The notes under the pieces: model-generated
Databases searched by the model: none
What the model was told of the DNA's origin: nothing
What the model saw: the letters and a program-made list of their open reading frames with translations, nothing else
NCBI RefSeq assembly: GCF_013407595.1
Contig: NZ_JABEKX010000003.1
Span: forward strand, 1-64,000
Origin: Lacticaseibacillus absianus
GTDB lineage: Bacteria; Bacillota; Bacilli; Lactobacillales; Lactobacillaceae
Direction: 5' to 3'
DNA: 64,000 bases
Part shown: positions 30,911 through 40,361 of the stretch, piece by piece
Numbering within the stretch: position 1 is the first letter of the stretch
Layout of the letters: every line of letters starts with the position of its first letter
Translations under genes and position numbers: made by a program

Positions 30911-31201
30911 ATGACGGACAAGTCAGTGCCACCGGTCAAGTCGGTGCAGATGCTACAGAACCTTTTTTTGCTGGTCACTTTCGAAGATGGTGAGAAACGG
31001 TATGTGCGCAGTCCTGTGAGCGCGCAGATGGTTGCTCGTGGGCGTCAGCGTAAGTGGGGCGAGCTCCTGCAAGTGGGCGCGGCCAACTATGTCGGCGGCA
31101 ACGCGATCCAGCTCAAAGCTGATAACGTGTTTGCAGTCAACCAGGTCGAGTATGACGGTAATGCGTTGTATCGCGACGGCCGGCGATCCTACATAGTGTG
31201 A
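30911..31201 (+). CDS. Small protein of unknown function (weakly DUF2442-like)
   Basis: 96 residues, not recognised with certainty. The segment VKSVQMLQNLFLLVTFEDGE near residues 9-28 recalls the DUF2442 pattern (hydrophobic strand, LxVxFxxGE), but the rest does not match clearly. No signal peptide or membrane segment; slightly basic. AAAGGAAGG stands 7-8 nt before the ATG. A weak promoter (TTGACC 30819, GATACC 30841) and its own terminator at 31230 make it a single-gene unit. It sits between rplQ and ecfA1, which are usually adjacent in lactobacilli. Confidence 0.7.
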   Translation: MTDKSVPPVKSVQMLQNLFLLVTFEDGEKRYVRSPVSAQMVARGRQRKWGELLQVGAANYVGGNAIQLKADNVFAVNQVEYDGNALYRDGRRSYIV

Positions 31202-31229
31202 ATTGACGTGGTCGTCCATGAGGTGATTT

Positions 31230-31260
31230 GGCGAGGTCGGGCCGACGTCCTCGCCTTTTT
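31230..31260 (+). terminator. Terminator after the unknown gene
   Basis: GGCGAGG (31230-31236) with CCTCGCC (31249-31255), an inner GTCG-GGC-CGAC extension, then TTTTT. Confidence 0.88.
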
Positions 31261-31355
31261 GGGTTGCCTGCGGTGCCACAGTCTGAAGCATCACCGGCGC
31301 GATGGTCCGCGGAGAAGTGATACAGAGACGGTTTCTGCGGCAAGACAGGGGCAAA

Positions 31356-31366
31356 TATGCTATCAT
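31356..31366 (+). promoter_or_regulatory. Possible ecfA1 promoter -10 region
   Basis: TATGCT (31356-31361) and TATCAT (31361-31366) overlap; neither has a good -35. Placement is tentative; it is the only -10-like sequence between the terminator at 31230 and the gene. Confidence 0.35.
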
Positions 31367-31401
31367 GATTCTGTCATGCATTTACGGAAAAGAGGGACTT
31401 T

Positions 31402-32238
31402 ATGCTACCGGCGATCGCTGTTTCGCATCTGAATTATCAGTATCCAGACGCCGAGCGTCTGGCACTTCACGACGTCTCATTCACGGTCGCGCCCGGGGAA
31501 TGGGTCGCGATCATTGGCCATAACGGCAGCGGCAAATCGACGCTGGCCAAAAATCTCAACGGACTGCTGGCGCCGGCGGCCGGGACAGTGGTCGTCGGCG
31601 GACTGACACTCAGCGAGTCGACGGTGTGGGACATTCGCGCCAAGGTCGGTATCGTGTTCCAGAACCCGGATAATCAGTTCGTCGGGGCAACGGTCGCCGA
31701 TGATGTGGCGTTCGGACTCGAGAATCGCGGGGTGCCACGTGAAGAGATGCTGGTCCGCGTGGCGGACGCATTGGACGCCGTTGGCATGCGCGACTTTGCG
31801 ACGCGGGAGCCGGCGCGGCTCTCTGGGGGCCAGAAGCAACGGGTCGCGATCGCAGGGATCATCGCCCAGCGCCCGGACATCATCATTCTCGATGAGGCGA
31901 CGTCGATGCTGGATCCGGCCGGGCGCACCGAGATCGTGCAGCTGATCCAGCGCTTGCGCGCGACGACCCAGCTGACGGTGCTGTCGATCACCCATGACAT
32001 CGATGAGGCGGCCAGTGCTGACCGGGTGATCTTGCTCAACGACGGCGAGATTCGCACGGTCGGCACGCCGGCCGAGATCTTCGCTTTTGGCCCCGAGCTG
32101 TTGAAGCTTGGGCTGGACGTGCCTTATCCGGAGAAACTCAAGGCCGCACTGGCGGCCCGCGGGGTGGCGATGCCGGCCCACTATCTTGATGCGGAAGGCT
32201 TGGGAGACTACCTATGGACATTACATTCGACCATGTGA
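31402..32238 (+). CDS. ecfA1: ECF transporter ATPase EcfA1
   Basis: 278-residue ABC ATPase of the energy-coupling factor module. Walker [10 protein letters not shown] (near 40), Q-loop FQNPDNQF, signature LSGGQKQR, Walker [13 protein letters not shown] and switch His (SITHD) are intact. With EcfA2 and EcfT it powers vitamin uptake by several separate S components (riboflavin, folate, thiamine and others). The last 25 nt overlap ecfA2, indicating translational coupling. Confidence 0.95.
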   Translation: MLPAIAVSHLNYQYPDAERLALHDVSFTVAPGEWVAIIGHNGSGKSTLAKNLNGLLAPAAGTVVVGGLTLSESTVWDIRAKVGIVFQNPDNQFVGATVADDVAFGLENRGVPREEMLVRVADALDAVGMRDFATREPARLSGGQKQRVAIAGIIAQRPDIIILDEATSMLDPAGRTEIVQLIQRLRATTQLTVLSITHDIDEAASADRVILLNDGEIRTVGTPAEIFAFGPELLKLGLDVPYPEKLKAALAARGVAMPAHYLDAEGLGDYLWTLHSTM

Positions 32239-33080
32239 GCTTCACCTACCAGGCCGGGACCCCGTTTGCCGGTGATGGGCTCAAGGACGTCACGACGACG
32301 ATCCGGGACCATAGCTACACGGCGATCATCGGGCACACCGGCAGTGGCAAGTCCACTTTGCTCCAGCACCTCAACGCGCTGCTCAAGCCGACCCAAGGCA
32401 CCGTGACGATCGGGGATCTCACCATCACCCCAGAGACCAATAATAAGCACCTGCGACCACTGCGGCAGAAGGTCGGCATGGTCTTCCAGTTCGCCGAAAA
32501 CCAGCTGTTCGAACAGACGGTCGCCAAGGACATCGCCTTTGGTCCGAAGAATTTCGGGGTGCCGGAGGCAGAGGCATTGGCGCTAGCCGAACGGATGGTC
32601 CAGCTGGTCGGGTTGCCTGAGGAGGTGCTGGCGCAGTCGCCGTTCGACTTGTCCGGTGGGCAGATGCGCCGCGTGGCGATCGCCGGGGTCTTGGCGATGC
32701 AGCCAGAGGTCTTGGTGCTCGACGAACCGACGGCAGGGCTCGACCCAGCCGGGCGCGCCGAGATGATGACGATGTTTGCCGAGCTGCACCGCACGCAGGG
32801 GCTGACGATCGTCTTGGTCACTCACCAGATGGATGACGTCGCCGACTACGCTGATTCGGTGTTGGTGATGGACCGCGGTCAGCTGGTGCGCCAAGGCACG
32901 CCCCGTGAGGTGTTCGCCGAGACCGAATGGCTACGGGCGCACTCGCTGGGGTTGCCGAAGACGGCCGTGATGGCCGAACAGCTCGCTGCGCGCGGTTTCC
33001 AGTTCGACCCGCTACCGCTGACGGCCGACCAGCTTGCGGACCAACTTCTGCCGCAGATCGGGGGTGCCGCGCATGAATAA
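32214..33080 (+). CDS. ecfA2: ECF transporter ATPase EcfA2
   Basis: 288 residues. Walker [11 protein letters not shown]-loop [13 protein letters not shown] (the longer version typical of EcfA2), signature LSGGQMRR, Walker [13 protein letters not shown]. Heterodimerises with EcfA1. Its final bases overlap the ecfT start by 8 nt. Confidence 0.95.
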   Translation: MDITFDHVSFTYQAGTPFAGDGLKDVTTTIRDHSYTAIIGHTGSGKSTLLQHLNALLKPTQGTVTIGDLTITPETNNKHLRPLRQKVGMVFQFAENQLFEQTVAKDIAFGPKNFGVPEAEALALAERMVQLVGLPEEVLAQSPFDLSGGQMRRVAIAGVLAMQPEVLVLDEPTAGLDPAGRAEMMTMFAELHRTQGLTIVLVTHQMDDVADYADSVLVMDRGQLVRQGTPREVFAETEWLRAHSLGLPKTAVMAEQLAARGFQFDPLPLTADQLADQLLPQIGGAAHE

Positions 33081-33867
33081 GCTCCTGTTGGGCCGCTACC
33101 TGCCCGGCGACTCCTGGCTGCACCGGTTGGATCCGCGGACGAAACTGATGGCGAGCTTCTACTACATCGCGATCATTTTTCTCGCCAATAACTGGCAATC
33201 TTACCTGATGATGTTCGCGGCCACGATGGTGATGATCGCTGCCTCGAAGCTCAACTTGGGCTTCTTCCTGCGCGGGGTGCGGCCGATGATCTGGCTGATC
33301 CTCTTCACCGTTGCGCTGCAGATCTTCTTCACTAAAGGCGGGCCGGTCTACTGGTCATGGGGATGGTTGGCGGTCACCCAGTTCGGGTTGACAAACGGGG
33401 CCTTCATCTTCCTGCGCTTCGTGCTGATCATCTTCGTCTCCACCCTGTTGACGCTGACGACACCGCCTTTGGCCTTAGCCGATGCGGTCGAATCACTGCT
33501 GCGGCCGCTGCGCAAGATCGGCGTGCCCGTCACTGAGCTCGCCTTGGTTCTGCAGATCGCGCTGCGCTTCGTGCCGACGCTGATGGATCAGACCACCAAG
33601 ATCATGAACGCGCAACGTGCGCGGGGGGTGGATTTTGGGACCGGCAACCTGTTTCAGCAGATGAAGGCCGTCGTGCCGCTACTGATCCCGCTGTTCGTGG
33701 ACTCCTTCGGCATCGCCGAAGATCTCGCCACGGCGATGGACGCGCGCGGCTATCAAGGCGGCGACAACCGCACTAAGTACCGCATCTTGCAGTACCATCC
33801 ACGTGATGGCTACGCGGGGCTGGCGATGGTGGTGCTGACCGTAGCCTTAGTCTTCCTGCGTGCCTAG
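33073..33867 (+). CDS. ecfT: ECF transporter transmembrane subunit EcfT
   Basis: 264 residues with about five or six membrane segments. The two coupling motifs AQRARG (near residue 180) and MDARG (near 222) that seat on the ATPases are present. Start is ATG 33073 inside the ecfA2 stop region; the longer frame from 33034 overlaps ecfA2 coding sequence. Shared module for all group II ECF S components. Confidence 0.95.
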   Translation: MNKLLLGRYLPGDSWLHRLDPRTKLMASFYYIAIIFLANNWQSYLMMFAATMVMIAASKLNLGFFLRGVRPMIWLILFTVALQIFFTKGGPVYWSWGWLAVTQFGLTNGAFIFLRFVLIIFVSTLLTLTTPPLALADAVESLLRPLRKIGVPVTELALVLQIALRFVPTLMDQTTKIMNAQRARGVDFGTGNLFQQMKAVVPLLIPLFVDSFGIAEDLATAMDARGYQGGDNRTKYRILQYHPRDGYAGLAMVVLTVALVFLRA

Positions 33868-33884
33868 TCGCGTTCAAGCCAACG

Positions 33885-33931
33885 AGCGCCAAGCCGGCGA
33901 GGTGAGGGAACTTCGCCGCTTGGCGCTATTT
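33885..33931 (+). promoter_or_regulatory. Long hairpin between ecfT and truA
   Basis: AGCGCCAAGCCGGCGA (33885-33900) pairs with TCGCCGCTTGGCGCT (33913-33927), 15 pairs with one bulged C, followed only by ATTTGG. This is a weak terminator or a processing site; it leaves room for read-through into truA. Confidence 0.6.
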
Positions 33932-33970
33932 GGTCGTTACCACTCAGACTCCGATGAAAGAGGCCTCACG

Positions 33971-34726
33971 ATGCATTACAAACTGACACTCGCATACGAT
34001 GGCACGAATTTTGCTGGCTATCAGATCCAGCCGCATCAGCGGACCGTGCAAGGCGTGCTTCAAAAGGCACTGGGAAAGATGGCCAAGGTCGAATCGATCC
34101 ATGTCGATGGCTCCGGGCGCACGGACTCCGGGGTGCACGCACTGGGCCAAGTTGTCTCCTTCGACTACCCCGGGGCGCTGCCTGCGCAGTCGATGCTGCG
34201 CGCGATGAACTCGCTGATGCCGCTGGACATCGAGATCCTGAAGGCCGAGATCGTGTCCGCGAGTTTTCACGCCCGCTACTCGGCGCAGGGCAAGCGCTAC
34301 CTGTACCGGGTGGCGCGCGGGCGCTTCACTGATCCGTTCAACCGGTTGTACACCGGCCATTACCCGTACCCGCTGGACTTGAGTCGGATCGAACTCGCCC
34401 TGCAGGACGTCGTGGGGACGCACGACTTCACGAGCTTTGCGGCCAGCGGTGGCGTGATCGAGGACAAGGTGCGGACAATCTATTCGGCGACGGTGCGTGA
34501 AGACACGGCTCACCACGAGGTGATCTTCGAATTCTACGGGAACGGCTTCTTGTACAACATGGTGCGCATCCTGGTCGCGACGCTGCTGGAGATCGGCAAT
34601 GGCCGGCGACCGGTCCACGACTTCGAGCGGCTGTACGCCGTGCGTGACCGCCAGCAGGCCCGGGGAACGGCGCCAGCGTCGGGGTTGTACCTCAAGGAAG
34701 TGATCTATCCCACTGATACGCCGTGA
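33971..34726 (+). CDS. truA: tRNA pseudouridine(38-40) synthase TruA
   Basis: 251 residues. The catalytic Asp is in [14 protein letters not shown] (near residue 55). Modifies U38-40 of the anticodon arm. ATG 33971 ([18 protein letters not shown]) after AAAGAGG; a longer frame upstream contains the intergenic hairpin. Position after ecfT is the normal one in lactobacilli. Confidence 0.96.
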   Translation: MHYKLTLAYDGTNFAGYQIQPHQRTVQGVLQKALGKMAKVESIHVDGSGRTDSGVHALGQVVSFDYPGALPAQSMLRAMNSLMPLDIEILKAEIVSASFHARYSAQGKRYLYRVARGRFTDPFNRLYTGHYPYPLDLSRIELALQDVVGTHDFTSFAASGGVIEDKVRTIYSATVREDTAHHEVIFEFYGNGFLYNMVRILVATLLEIGNGRRPVHDFERLYAVRDRQQARGTAPASGLYLKEVIYPTDTP

Positions 34727-34754
34727 CGCGGCGCAGGGGGTGAAAGGCGGACGA

Positions 34755-35924
34755 ATGCAAAAAGATAAGACCGGTTGGTTGATGCTGGGGGTGGTGTTGA
34801 TCGGGGCCAATCTGAGGCTTCCGATCACGATGATGCCACCGCTGTTAGGCCGGCTTGAGGCGAGCGGGGCGCTGCCGCCGGCGCTGGCCGGGCTGGTGAC
34901 CACGCTCCCTTTATTGGCTTTTGCGCTCGCTTCTGCGGGCTTGGGCCGCTTGGGAGCGCGTTGGGGTCAGGGCCAGGTCTTGCTCGGCGCGGCGGCCTTG
35001 CTAGTGGTCGGCAACTACCTGCGCGTGCTGCCGCACCCGCTCGCCCTGCTCGGCGGGACGGTGCTGGTGGGGTTGGCGATCACCGGCGGCAACGTGTTGT
35101 TACCGGGGTTGATCAAATCAGCCTTCCCGCACCGCATTGCGCTGATGACGACACTGTACACGACCGCGATGGGGTTGGTCGCCAGCTTGGGGACCGGCAC
35201 CGCCGGCGTGTTGGCCCAACGGCTCGGTGCAGCCGGCACCATCGCCGTGCTGAGTACAGTCAGTGTCTTGGCTCTGGGCGTCTGGTTGCTGGCCTGGCCA
35301 CGCGACCACGGCCAGGCCGTGACGCACCAGGCGCTGCCGCGGGTCACCCGCTCGCGGAGCGCGTGGCTTGTCGCCGGGTTCTTTGGCTTGCAGTCACTAC
35401 TGTATTACTCGTTGCTGACCTGGTTGCCGACCATCTGGCAGCAAAGCGGCTTCTCGGCCGTCGCCGCCGGTAACCTCGCGACGCTGTTTCAGCTTGCCGG
35501 GTTGCCGATGACGGTGCTGACCCCGAGTTTGGCAGAGCGCCGACACGGGGTCGCGACCTTAGTCGGGCTGATCGCTGGCGGGTTTGGGCTCGGGTTGCTC
35601 GGTGTGGCGCTGATGCCGGCCGTCTTTGCCTGGCATGCTGCCTTGGCGCTGGTGATGGGGGCGGCAAGCGGCGCGGCCTTCTCGATGTGCATCGTGTTTT
35701 TTCAGCAAAAGACGACGGCGCCGGCGGTCACAGCCGCCTTGTCGGGGATGGCGCAGGCCGGCGGGTACCTGCTCGCGGCGCTGGGGCCGGTCGGTTTCTC
35801 GGCCTTGGCGACGGCCTTCGGCTGGACCGCAGTGCTATGGGTCTGCCTCGCCTTGAGCGTCCTGCTCGGGGGCTGTGGCTGGGCCGTCATGCGCAGTCCC
35901 CAAGTCGATTCCCCGGTGGACTGA
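34755..35924 (+). CDS. MFS transporter, CynX/NimT type
   Basis: 389 residues with twelve predicted membrane segments in two halves. The start GANLRLPITMMPPLL resembles the CynX/NimT family (cyanate and 2-nitroimidazole transport proteins), where an N-x-R motif in TM1 is conserved. The substrate is unknown. Start is ATG 34755 after AAAGGCGG; a GTG 15 nt earlier lacks a site. The gene interrupts the usual truA-rplM adjacency. Confidence 0.8.
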   Translation: MQKDKTGWLMLGVVLIGANLRLPITMMPPLLGRLEASGALPPALAGLVTTLPLLAFALASAGLGRLGARWGQGQVLLGAAALLVVGNYLRVLPHPLALLGGTVLVGLAITGGNVLLPGLIKSAFPHRIALMTTLYTTAMGLVASLGTGTAGVLAQRLGAAGTIAVLSTVSVLALGVWLLAWPRDHGQAVTHQALPRVTRSRSAWLVAGFFGLQSLLYYSLLTWLPTIWQQSGFSAVAAGNLATLFQLAGLPMTVLTPSLAERRHGVATLVGLIAGGFGLGLLGVALMPAVFAWHAALALVMGAASGAAFSMCIVFFQQKTTAPAVTAALSGMAQAGGYLLAALGPVGFSALATAFGWTAVLWVCLALSVLLGGCGWAVMRSPQVDSPVD

Positions 35925-35952
35925 AAATTTTGACGAAACGCCTTGGGTCAGA

Positions 35953-35981
35953 TTGACTTATTGCCTCGTTTTTGGTAAGTT
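35953..35981 (+). promoter_or_regulatory. rplM-rpsI promoter
   Basis: -35 TTGACT at 35953-35958, 17-bp spacer, -10 TAAGTT at 35976-35981. The leader of about 78 nt could hold an L13 site, but no clear structure was seen. Confidence 0.7.
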
Positions 35982-36065
35982 AGTATCTGGTATTGTTTGC
36001 CCCACGATAAGCCCCGGAAACTTATTACGTGTCAAACAAGCACAGAACATTGGAGGAAACAAATC

Positions 36066-36512
36066 GTGCGTACAACATTTATGGCTAAGCCAGGCGAAAT
36101 TGAACGTAAATGGTATGTTATCGACGCAACGGACATCAGCCTCGGCCGATTGGCATCCGTCGTTGCGACCATCCTGCGCGGCAAGAACAAGCCGACCTAC
36201 ACCCCACACGTTGATACCGGTGACAACGTCATCGTCATCAACGCTGCTAACTTGAAATTAACCGGTAACAAGGCAAGCGACAAGATCTACTACCGTCACA
36301 GCCAACATCCAGGTGGTTTGAAGCATGAAGTAGCTGGCGATCTGCTGAAGAATGACCCAGCTCGCTTGGTCGAATACGCTGTCAAGAAGATGCTGCCTAC
36401 CAAGAACACGCTTGGTCACCAGCAATTCATGAAGCTGCACGTTTATGCGGGTGAAGAACACCCACACGAAGCGCAGAAGCCAGAAGTACTCGACATCACC
36501 AACCTAATCTAA
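36066..36512 (+). CDS. rplM: 50S ribosomal protein L13
   Basis: 148 residues. GTG start at 36066 after GGAGGAA gives [20 protein letters not shown], the standard start. Signature [27 protein letters not shown] is present in the middle (split across the conserved block). rpsI follows after 13 nt. Confidence 0.97.
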   Translation: MRTTFMAKPGEIERKWYVIDATDISLGRLASVVATILRGKNKPTYTPHVDTGDNVIVINAANLKLTGNKASDKIYYRHSQHPGGLKHEVAGDLLKNDPARLVEYAVKKMLPTKNTLGHQQFMKLHVYAGEEHPHEAQKPEVLDITNLI

Positions 36513-36525
36513 GGAGGATACAACT

Positions 36526-36918
36526 GTGGCTCAAGTATCTTACAGCGGCACTGGTCGCCGCAAAAACTCCGTTGCCCGTGTGCGTTTGGTTCCTGGTAAC
36601 GGCAAAATCACGATGAACGGCAAGGACGTCCACGACTACCTGCCATATGAAAACCTGATCCTCGACCTGACCCAGCCGTTCGGCATCACCGAAACGACCG
36701 GCCAGTACGACGTTCTCGTTAACGTTAATGGCGGCGGCTTCTCCGGCCAAGCCGGCGCGACCCGTCACGGGATTTCCCGTGCGCTGCTCACCGTTGACCC
36801 AGACTTCCGTGGCCCGCTGAAGCGTGCCGGTATGCTGACGCGTGACCCTCGTATGAAGGAACGTAAGAAGCCAGGTCTGAAGAAGGCCCGTAAGGCTAGC
36901 CAGTTCTCCAAGCGTTAA
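36526..36918 (+). CDS. rpsI: 30S ribosomal protein S9
   Basis: 130 residues, GTG start after AGGAGG. The C-terminal tail ends SQFSKR, whose Arg reaches the P-site tRNA. Second gene of the L13-S9 operon. Confidence 0.98.
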   Translation: MAQVSYSGTGRRKNSVARVRLVPGNGKITMNGKDVHDYLPYENLILDLTQPFGITETTGQYDVLVNVNGGGFSGQAGATRHGISRALLTVDPDFRGPLKRAGMLTRDPRMKERKKPGLKKARKASQFSKR

Positions 36919-36942
36919 TTCGCGGAGAGTGCGACTGCAAGT

Positions 36943-36971
36943 AAGCATCCACATTTGGTGGGTGCTTTTTT
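36943..36971 (+). terminator. rplM-rpsI terminator
   Basis: Ten-pair stem AAGCATCCAC (36943-36952) with GTGGGTGCTT (36958-36967), one T-G pair, then a T run. Confidence 0.92.
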
Positions 36972-37096
36972 GTTGGGGTCAGTTGGGGCGTCAGGGCAGC
37001 TGACCGGGGATCAAACTTATCGATCGCATTCGCGCTAGCCGACCGTGTATGCTTATAAAAGGAGCGTTGCCCAAGCCCAAAATGAGGTGTGAAGCA

Positions 37097-38293
37097 TTGT
37101 GTGAGTCGACCCATGTATCAACGCCGTTAGACCCGAAGCTGGCCGATCAGGTCAAGGTCGGAGTCGAGATCGAGCGGCTGCGTGTCGATCCGAGTGATCG
37201 GCTGAGTGACAAGCCGTTTCCAACGCGGCTGGCTGCTTGGCTGCAGCCGTTCGTCAGCCGCGAGTATTTCAATGCTCAGATCGAATTCGCGCTACCGCCG
37301 CAGGCTGATGCGGCGGCTAATGTTGCCCAGATCAATACCGTCATTGCGGCGACCGCTGCGGCGCTGGCGCCAGATGAGCGATTGTGGACGTACAGTTGCC
37401 CGCCACCCCTGCCACGGGACTTGTCTGCGGACTTGATCTCGGTCGAGCCGCGTACCAGTTACCCCTACCGCCAGGCGTTGCGTCAACGTTACGACCTGCG
37501 GCGGCTGATGAACAGCGGGGTGCACCTCAACATCAGCTTCGGCGAGCCAGCACTCGCGGCACTGCAGGCGCGGACCGGTCTGCGGTCACCTGACGCGTTG
37601 TACCTGCATGTCGCCCAGCAATTCATGGTGTCCCGCTGGTTGTTGATCTATCTGTTTGGCGCGACGCCGATCAGCTTCGCGGGTTACTTGAAGGACCCGA
37701 TGATCGCGCTGCCGGTCCGCAGTTTACGCAACAGCGCGTTAGGGTTCCCGACCAGCATCCGGGGGAACTACCACAGCCTGGCGGGCTATGTCACCAGGAT
37801 CGAGACAGCGGTCGCGGCGGGGACGCTATTGCAGCCGGGGCAGTACTACGAGTCAGTTCGGCTCAAGAGTGAGACGGGTAAGGCCCCCAAGCGGCTTTTG
37901 ACAGACGGGATCTCCCACCTCGAGTTGCGCACCTTCGACTTGAACCCGATGACGATCGGTGGTGTGACGGTCGACCAGTTGCGACTGATCCAGCTCTTGG
38001 CCGTCTACCTGGCAGCACGCCCACCCCTGACCGAAGCCGCCTTCGATCAGGCGCTCGAGGTGAGCCGCCAGTTGAGCGAAGCGGTCGCATGTGAAGACCC
38101 GCGGGGGCCGTCTGTCTGTCAGGCACAAGGACTTGCCCTGGTAGATGATTGGGCGGCTTGGTCGCGATGTAACAGCTTTGCAGCGGCGGACCAGGCGCGG
38201 ATCGCGCGCGTGCGGTCCGCGTTGACTGATAACCGCCAGACGCTGGCCTATCAGGTCTTTGCCCGATGCCAAGCCTCACACGCCGGGCAATGA
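37097..38293 (+). CDS. gshA: Glutamate-cysteine ligase family protein
   Basis: About 398 residues; resembles the gamma-glutamylcysteine synthetase of Gram-positive GshA/GshAB proteins: GVEIERLRV at the start of the domain, SGVHLNISF in the centre and SHLELRTFDLNPM near residue 280. It would ligate glutamate and cysteine, giving a thiol buffer alone or feeding glutathione synthesis. The ATP-grasp glutathione synthetase half of GshAB is not fused or adjacent. The start is uncertain: TTG 37097 has GAGGTG 7 nt upstream, while the longer frame from ATG 37049 has no site. No operon partner; the frame ends before a 168-nt gap. Confidence 0.8.
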   Translation: MCESTHVSTPLDPKLADQVKVGVEIERLRVDPSDRLSDKPFPTRLAAWLQPFVSREYFNAQIEFALPPQADAAANVAQINTVIAATAAALAPDERLWTYSCPPPLPRDLSADLISVEPRTSYPYRQALRQRYDLRRLMNSGVHLNISFGEPALAALQARTGLRSPDALYLHVAQQFMVSRWLLIYLFGATPISFAGYLKDPMIALPVRSLRNSALGFPTSIRGNYHSLAGYVTRIETAVAAGTLLQPGQYYESVRLKSETGKAPKRLLTDGISHLELRTFDLNPMTIGGVTVDQLRLIQLLAVYLAARPPLTEAAFDQALEVSRQLSEAVACEDPRGPSVCQAQGLALVDDWAAWSRCNSFAAADQARIARVRSALTDNRQTLAYQVFARCQASHAGQ

Positions 38294-38380
38294 CATCAAG
38301 GGTGGGCAAGTCGGCATATTGCCCGGGCAATAATGGGTGGGGCGAGGCGCGGTTGCGCAGCAGGCGATTTTTTCGATCGC

Positions 38381-38435
38381 TGTAATGGTTTTGTCACAAA
38401 ATCAGATTGTCCACCATGTTAAACTGGAAATAGTT
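38381..38435 (+). promoter_or_regulatory. WalR-like box and promoter region of the LysM hydrolase gene
   Basis: TGTAAT-N5-TGTCAC at 38381-38397 matches the WalR (YycF) direct repeat TGTWAH-N5-TGTWAH with one mismatch in the second half. A TTGTCC (38407-38412) and ATAGTT (38430-38435) pair with 17-bp spacing is a possible promoter just downstream. WalRK controls cell-wall hydrolases in Firmicutes, and the gene behind this box is one. Confidence 0.55.
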
Positions 38436-38461
38436 AAAAAAACCTTAACAGGAGGTACGAC

Positions 38462-40300
38462 ATGCAGAAGACGAAGACGCCGGTGATGCTGGCAGGGAAG
38501 GTCCTGCAATCGAGTAAGACATGGTGTCTCGCCACGGTGGCGCTGACGGCTTTTTCCGTTCAGACGAAACTCAACCAAGGCAAGACTGTCCACGCGGCTG
38601 GGACCAAGGCCGTGCAAGGCCAGGCAGCGCCGCAGACGCAGGCGACCAGCGTGCCGCTGACGACTTCGGCGACCAATAGTGCGTTGACGCAGGCGATCGC
38701 CCAGATGCAAGCCAGTAGTACGGCCACATACAGTGCGAAGGTCTCGACCTTCTTGAACCGAATCATGGTGGGGAGCATCAACGGCTGGGGTACTTGCCGC
38801 GTGCTACCATCATTGACGGCTGCCCAGGCGATCCTCGAAAGTGGCTGGGGTACCTCCAAGCTTGCGACACAGGCGCATAACCTGTTCGGGATCAAGGGCA
38901 GCTATAACGGACAGAGTGTCACGATGCCAACGCAGGAGTTTTATGGTGGGGCGTACCACACGATCAATGCGGCGTTTCGGGCGTATGGGTCCGAGGCGGA
39001 AAGCGTCATCGACCATGCGCAGTTCTTGATGGCAAATAGCCGGTACGCAGCAGTGCTTGGGCAGACCGATGCGGTCGTCGCGACTCGTGCGATCTACGCC
39101 GCGGGCTATGCGACAGATCCGAGCTACCCGACGAAGCTCCAGAAGCTGATCAGTAGCTACAATCTGACCGCGTGGGATCGGTTGGCGTTCACCTTTGGCG
39201 GCCAGCAGGCGGCGAATCCGCCGGCCTCTGGTAGCGCGGGCAGCAGTGCGACCACCAGCACCGTGTATGTGGTCAAAGCGGGCGACACGCTGACGGCAAT
39301 CGCGGTCCGCTTCGGCACGACGGTCAGCGCGATCGTCAGTGCGAACGGCCTGAGCAACCCGAACAAGCTGAGCGTTGGCCAGAAGCTGACGATCGGCACC
39401 AAACCGACGAACACGACCACCGGGGGCGCCTCGAGTAGCACGGGAAGCAGCAGTGCCAGCACCGTGACCCCACCGACGCCGAGCACGACTGCCGTGACCT
39501 ACGTCGTCAGAGCCGGTGACACGCTGTACGCGATCGCGACCAAGAACAAGACGACCGTTGCGGCCCTGGTCAGTCTGAACGGGTTGAAGGATCCCAACAA
39601 GTTGCGCGTCGGCCAAAAGCTCACGCTTCGCCGAACGGCGACCACGACCCCAACGGTGACCACGCCGAGCAAGACACCGGCCAAGCCGACGACGCCAACG
39701 AGCACGGCGGCGACCTACACAGTCAAGCGCGGGGACACGCTGTACGCGATCGCGCTGAAGTACAAGACGACGGTCGCGGCGTTGGTCAGCGCTAACGGGT
39801 TGAAGGATCCGAACAAGTTGAGTGTGGGGCAGAAGCTCAAGGTCAACTCGACGAGCACGAGCACCGTGAAGGCGGTCGCTCAACCGGCGACACCAGCCAA
39901 GGTAACGCCGGTTAAGCCAGCGGTCCCAGCGAAGACGACGAGTTCGACGGCCAAGGTCAGCCTTTACACCGTTCAGCGCGGGGATACGCTTTCGGCAATC
40001 GCACGCAAGTTCAAGACGACTGTGGCGGCGTTGGTCAAGGCCAACAATATCAAGAACCCGAGCTATATTTATGTGGGTGAGCAGCTTAAGCTGACGACGA
40101 CAGTCACGGCGCCGGTCGTCACGGCCAGTGGCACGAAGCAGGTCACGACGACGAAACAAGTCACCTACACGGTCAAACGCGGGGATACGCTGTATGCGAT
40201 CGCGGCCAAGCATGGCACGACCGTGGCGGCGATCACGAAGGCGAACAACATCAAGAACGCTAGCTACATCTACATCGGCGAACAGCTGAAGATCGGCTGA
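38462..40300 (+). CDS. Secreted peptidoglycan hydrolase: GH73 domain with five LysM repeats
   Basis: 612 residues. An N-terminal signal region (KTWCLATVALTAFSVQ, cleavage probably after HAA near residue 46) leads into a Thr/Ala-rich linker. A GH73 N-acetylglucosaminidase domain covers residues 90-225, with the probable catalytic Glu126 (AQAILESGWG). Five LysM modules follow, from about 265 to the end, each starting YxVxxGDTLxAIA and ending VGQKL or IGEQL, separated by Thr/Ser/Pro-rich linkers. Modules 1-3 (NGL-NPNKL type) and 4-5 (NNIKN-SYIY type) form two subgroups, which suggests stepwise duplication. Likely a cell-separation or wall-remodelling autolysin bound to peptidoglycan. AGGAGG precedes the ATG. 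Confidence 0.93.
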   Translation: MQKTKTPVMLAGKVLQSSKTWCLATVALTAFSVQTKLNQGKTVHAAGTKAVQGQAAPQTQATSVPLTTSATNSALTQAIAQMQASSTATYSAKVSTFLNRIMVGSINGWGTCRVLPSLTAAQAILESGWGTSKLATQAHNLFGIKGSYNGQSVTMPTQEFYGGAYHTINAAFRAYGSEAESVIDHAQFLMANSRYAAVLGQTDAVVATRAIYAAGYATDPSYPTKLQKLISSYNLTAWDRLAFTFGGQQAANPPASGSAGSSATTSTVYVVKAGDTLTAIAVRFGTTVSAIVSANGLSNPNKLSVGQKLTIGTKPTNTTTGGASSSTGSSSASTVTPPTPSTTAVTYVVRAGDTLYAIATKNKTTVAALVSLNGLKDPNKLRVGQKLTLRRTATTTPTVTTPSKTPAKPTTPTSTAATYTVKRGDTLYAIALKYKTTVAALVSANGLKDPNKLSVGQKLKVNSTSTSTVKAVAQPATPAKVTPVKPAVPAKTTSSTAKVSLYTVQRGDTLSAIARKFKTTVAALVKANNIKNPSYIYVGEQLKLTTTVTAPVVTASGTKQVTTTKQVTYTVKRGDTLYAIAAKHGTTVAAITKANNIKNASYIYIGEQLKIG

Positions 40301-40314
40301 GGCGTCAGCACACG

Positions 40315-40350
40315 ACAACAAAGGACCGGCCAAGGCCGGTCCTTTGTTGT
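40315..40350. terminator. Bidirectional terminator between the LysM gene and thiE
   Basis: A 17-base inverted repeat ACAACAAAGGACCGGCC / GGCCGGTCCTTTGTTGT with a very short loop. Both genes converge on it. The T tract is interrupted (TTTGTTGT). Confidence 0.85.
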
Positions 40351-40361
40351 GCAATTGAGCG

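Noticed and set aside
39260-40300. Tandem DNA repeats in 39260-40300 as a possible CRISPR-like or mobile array
   Set aside because: The periodicity is coding: five LysM protein repeats with diverged DNA and in-frame linkers.
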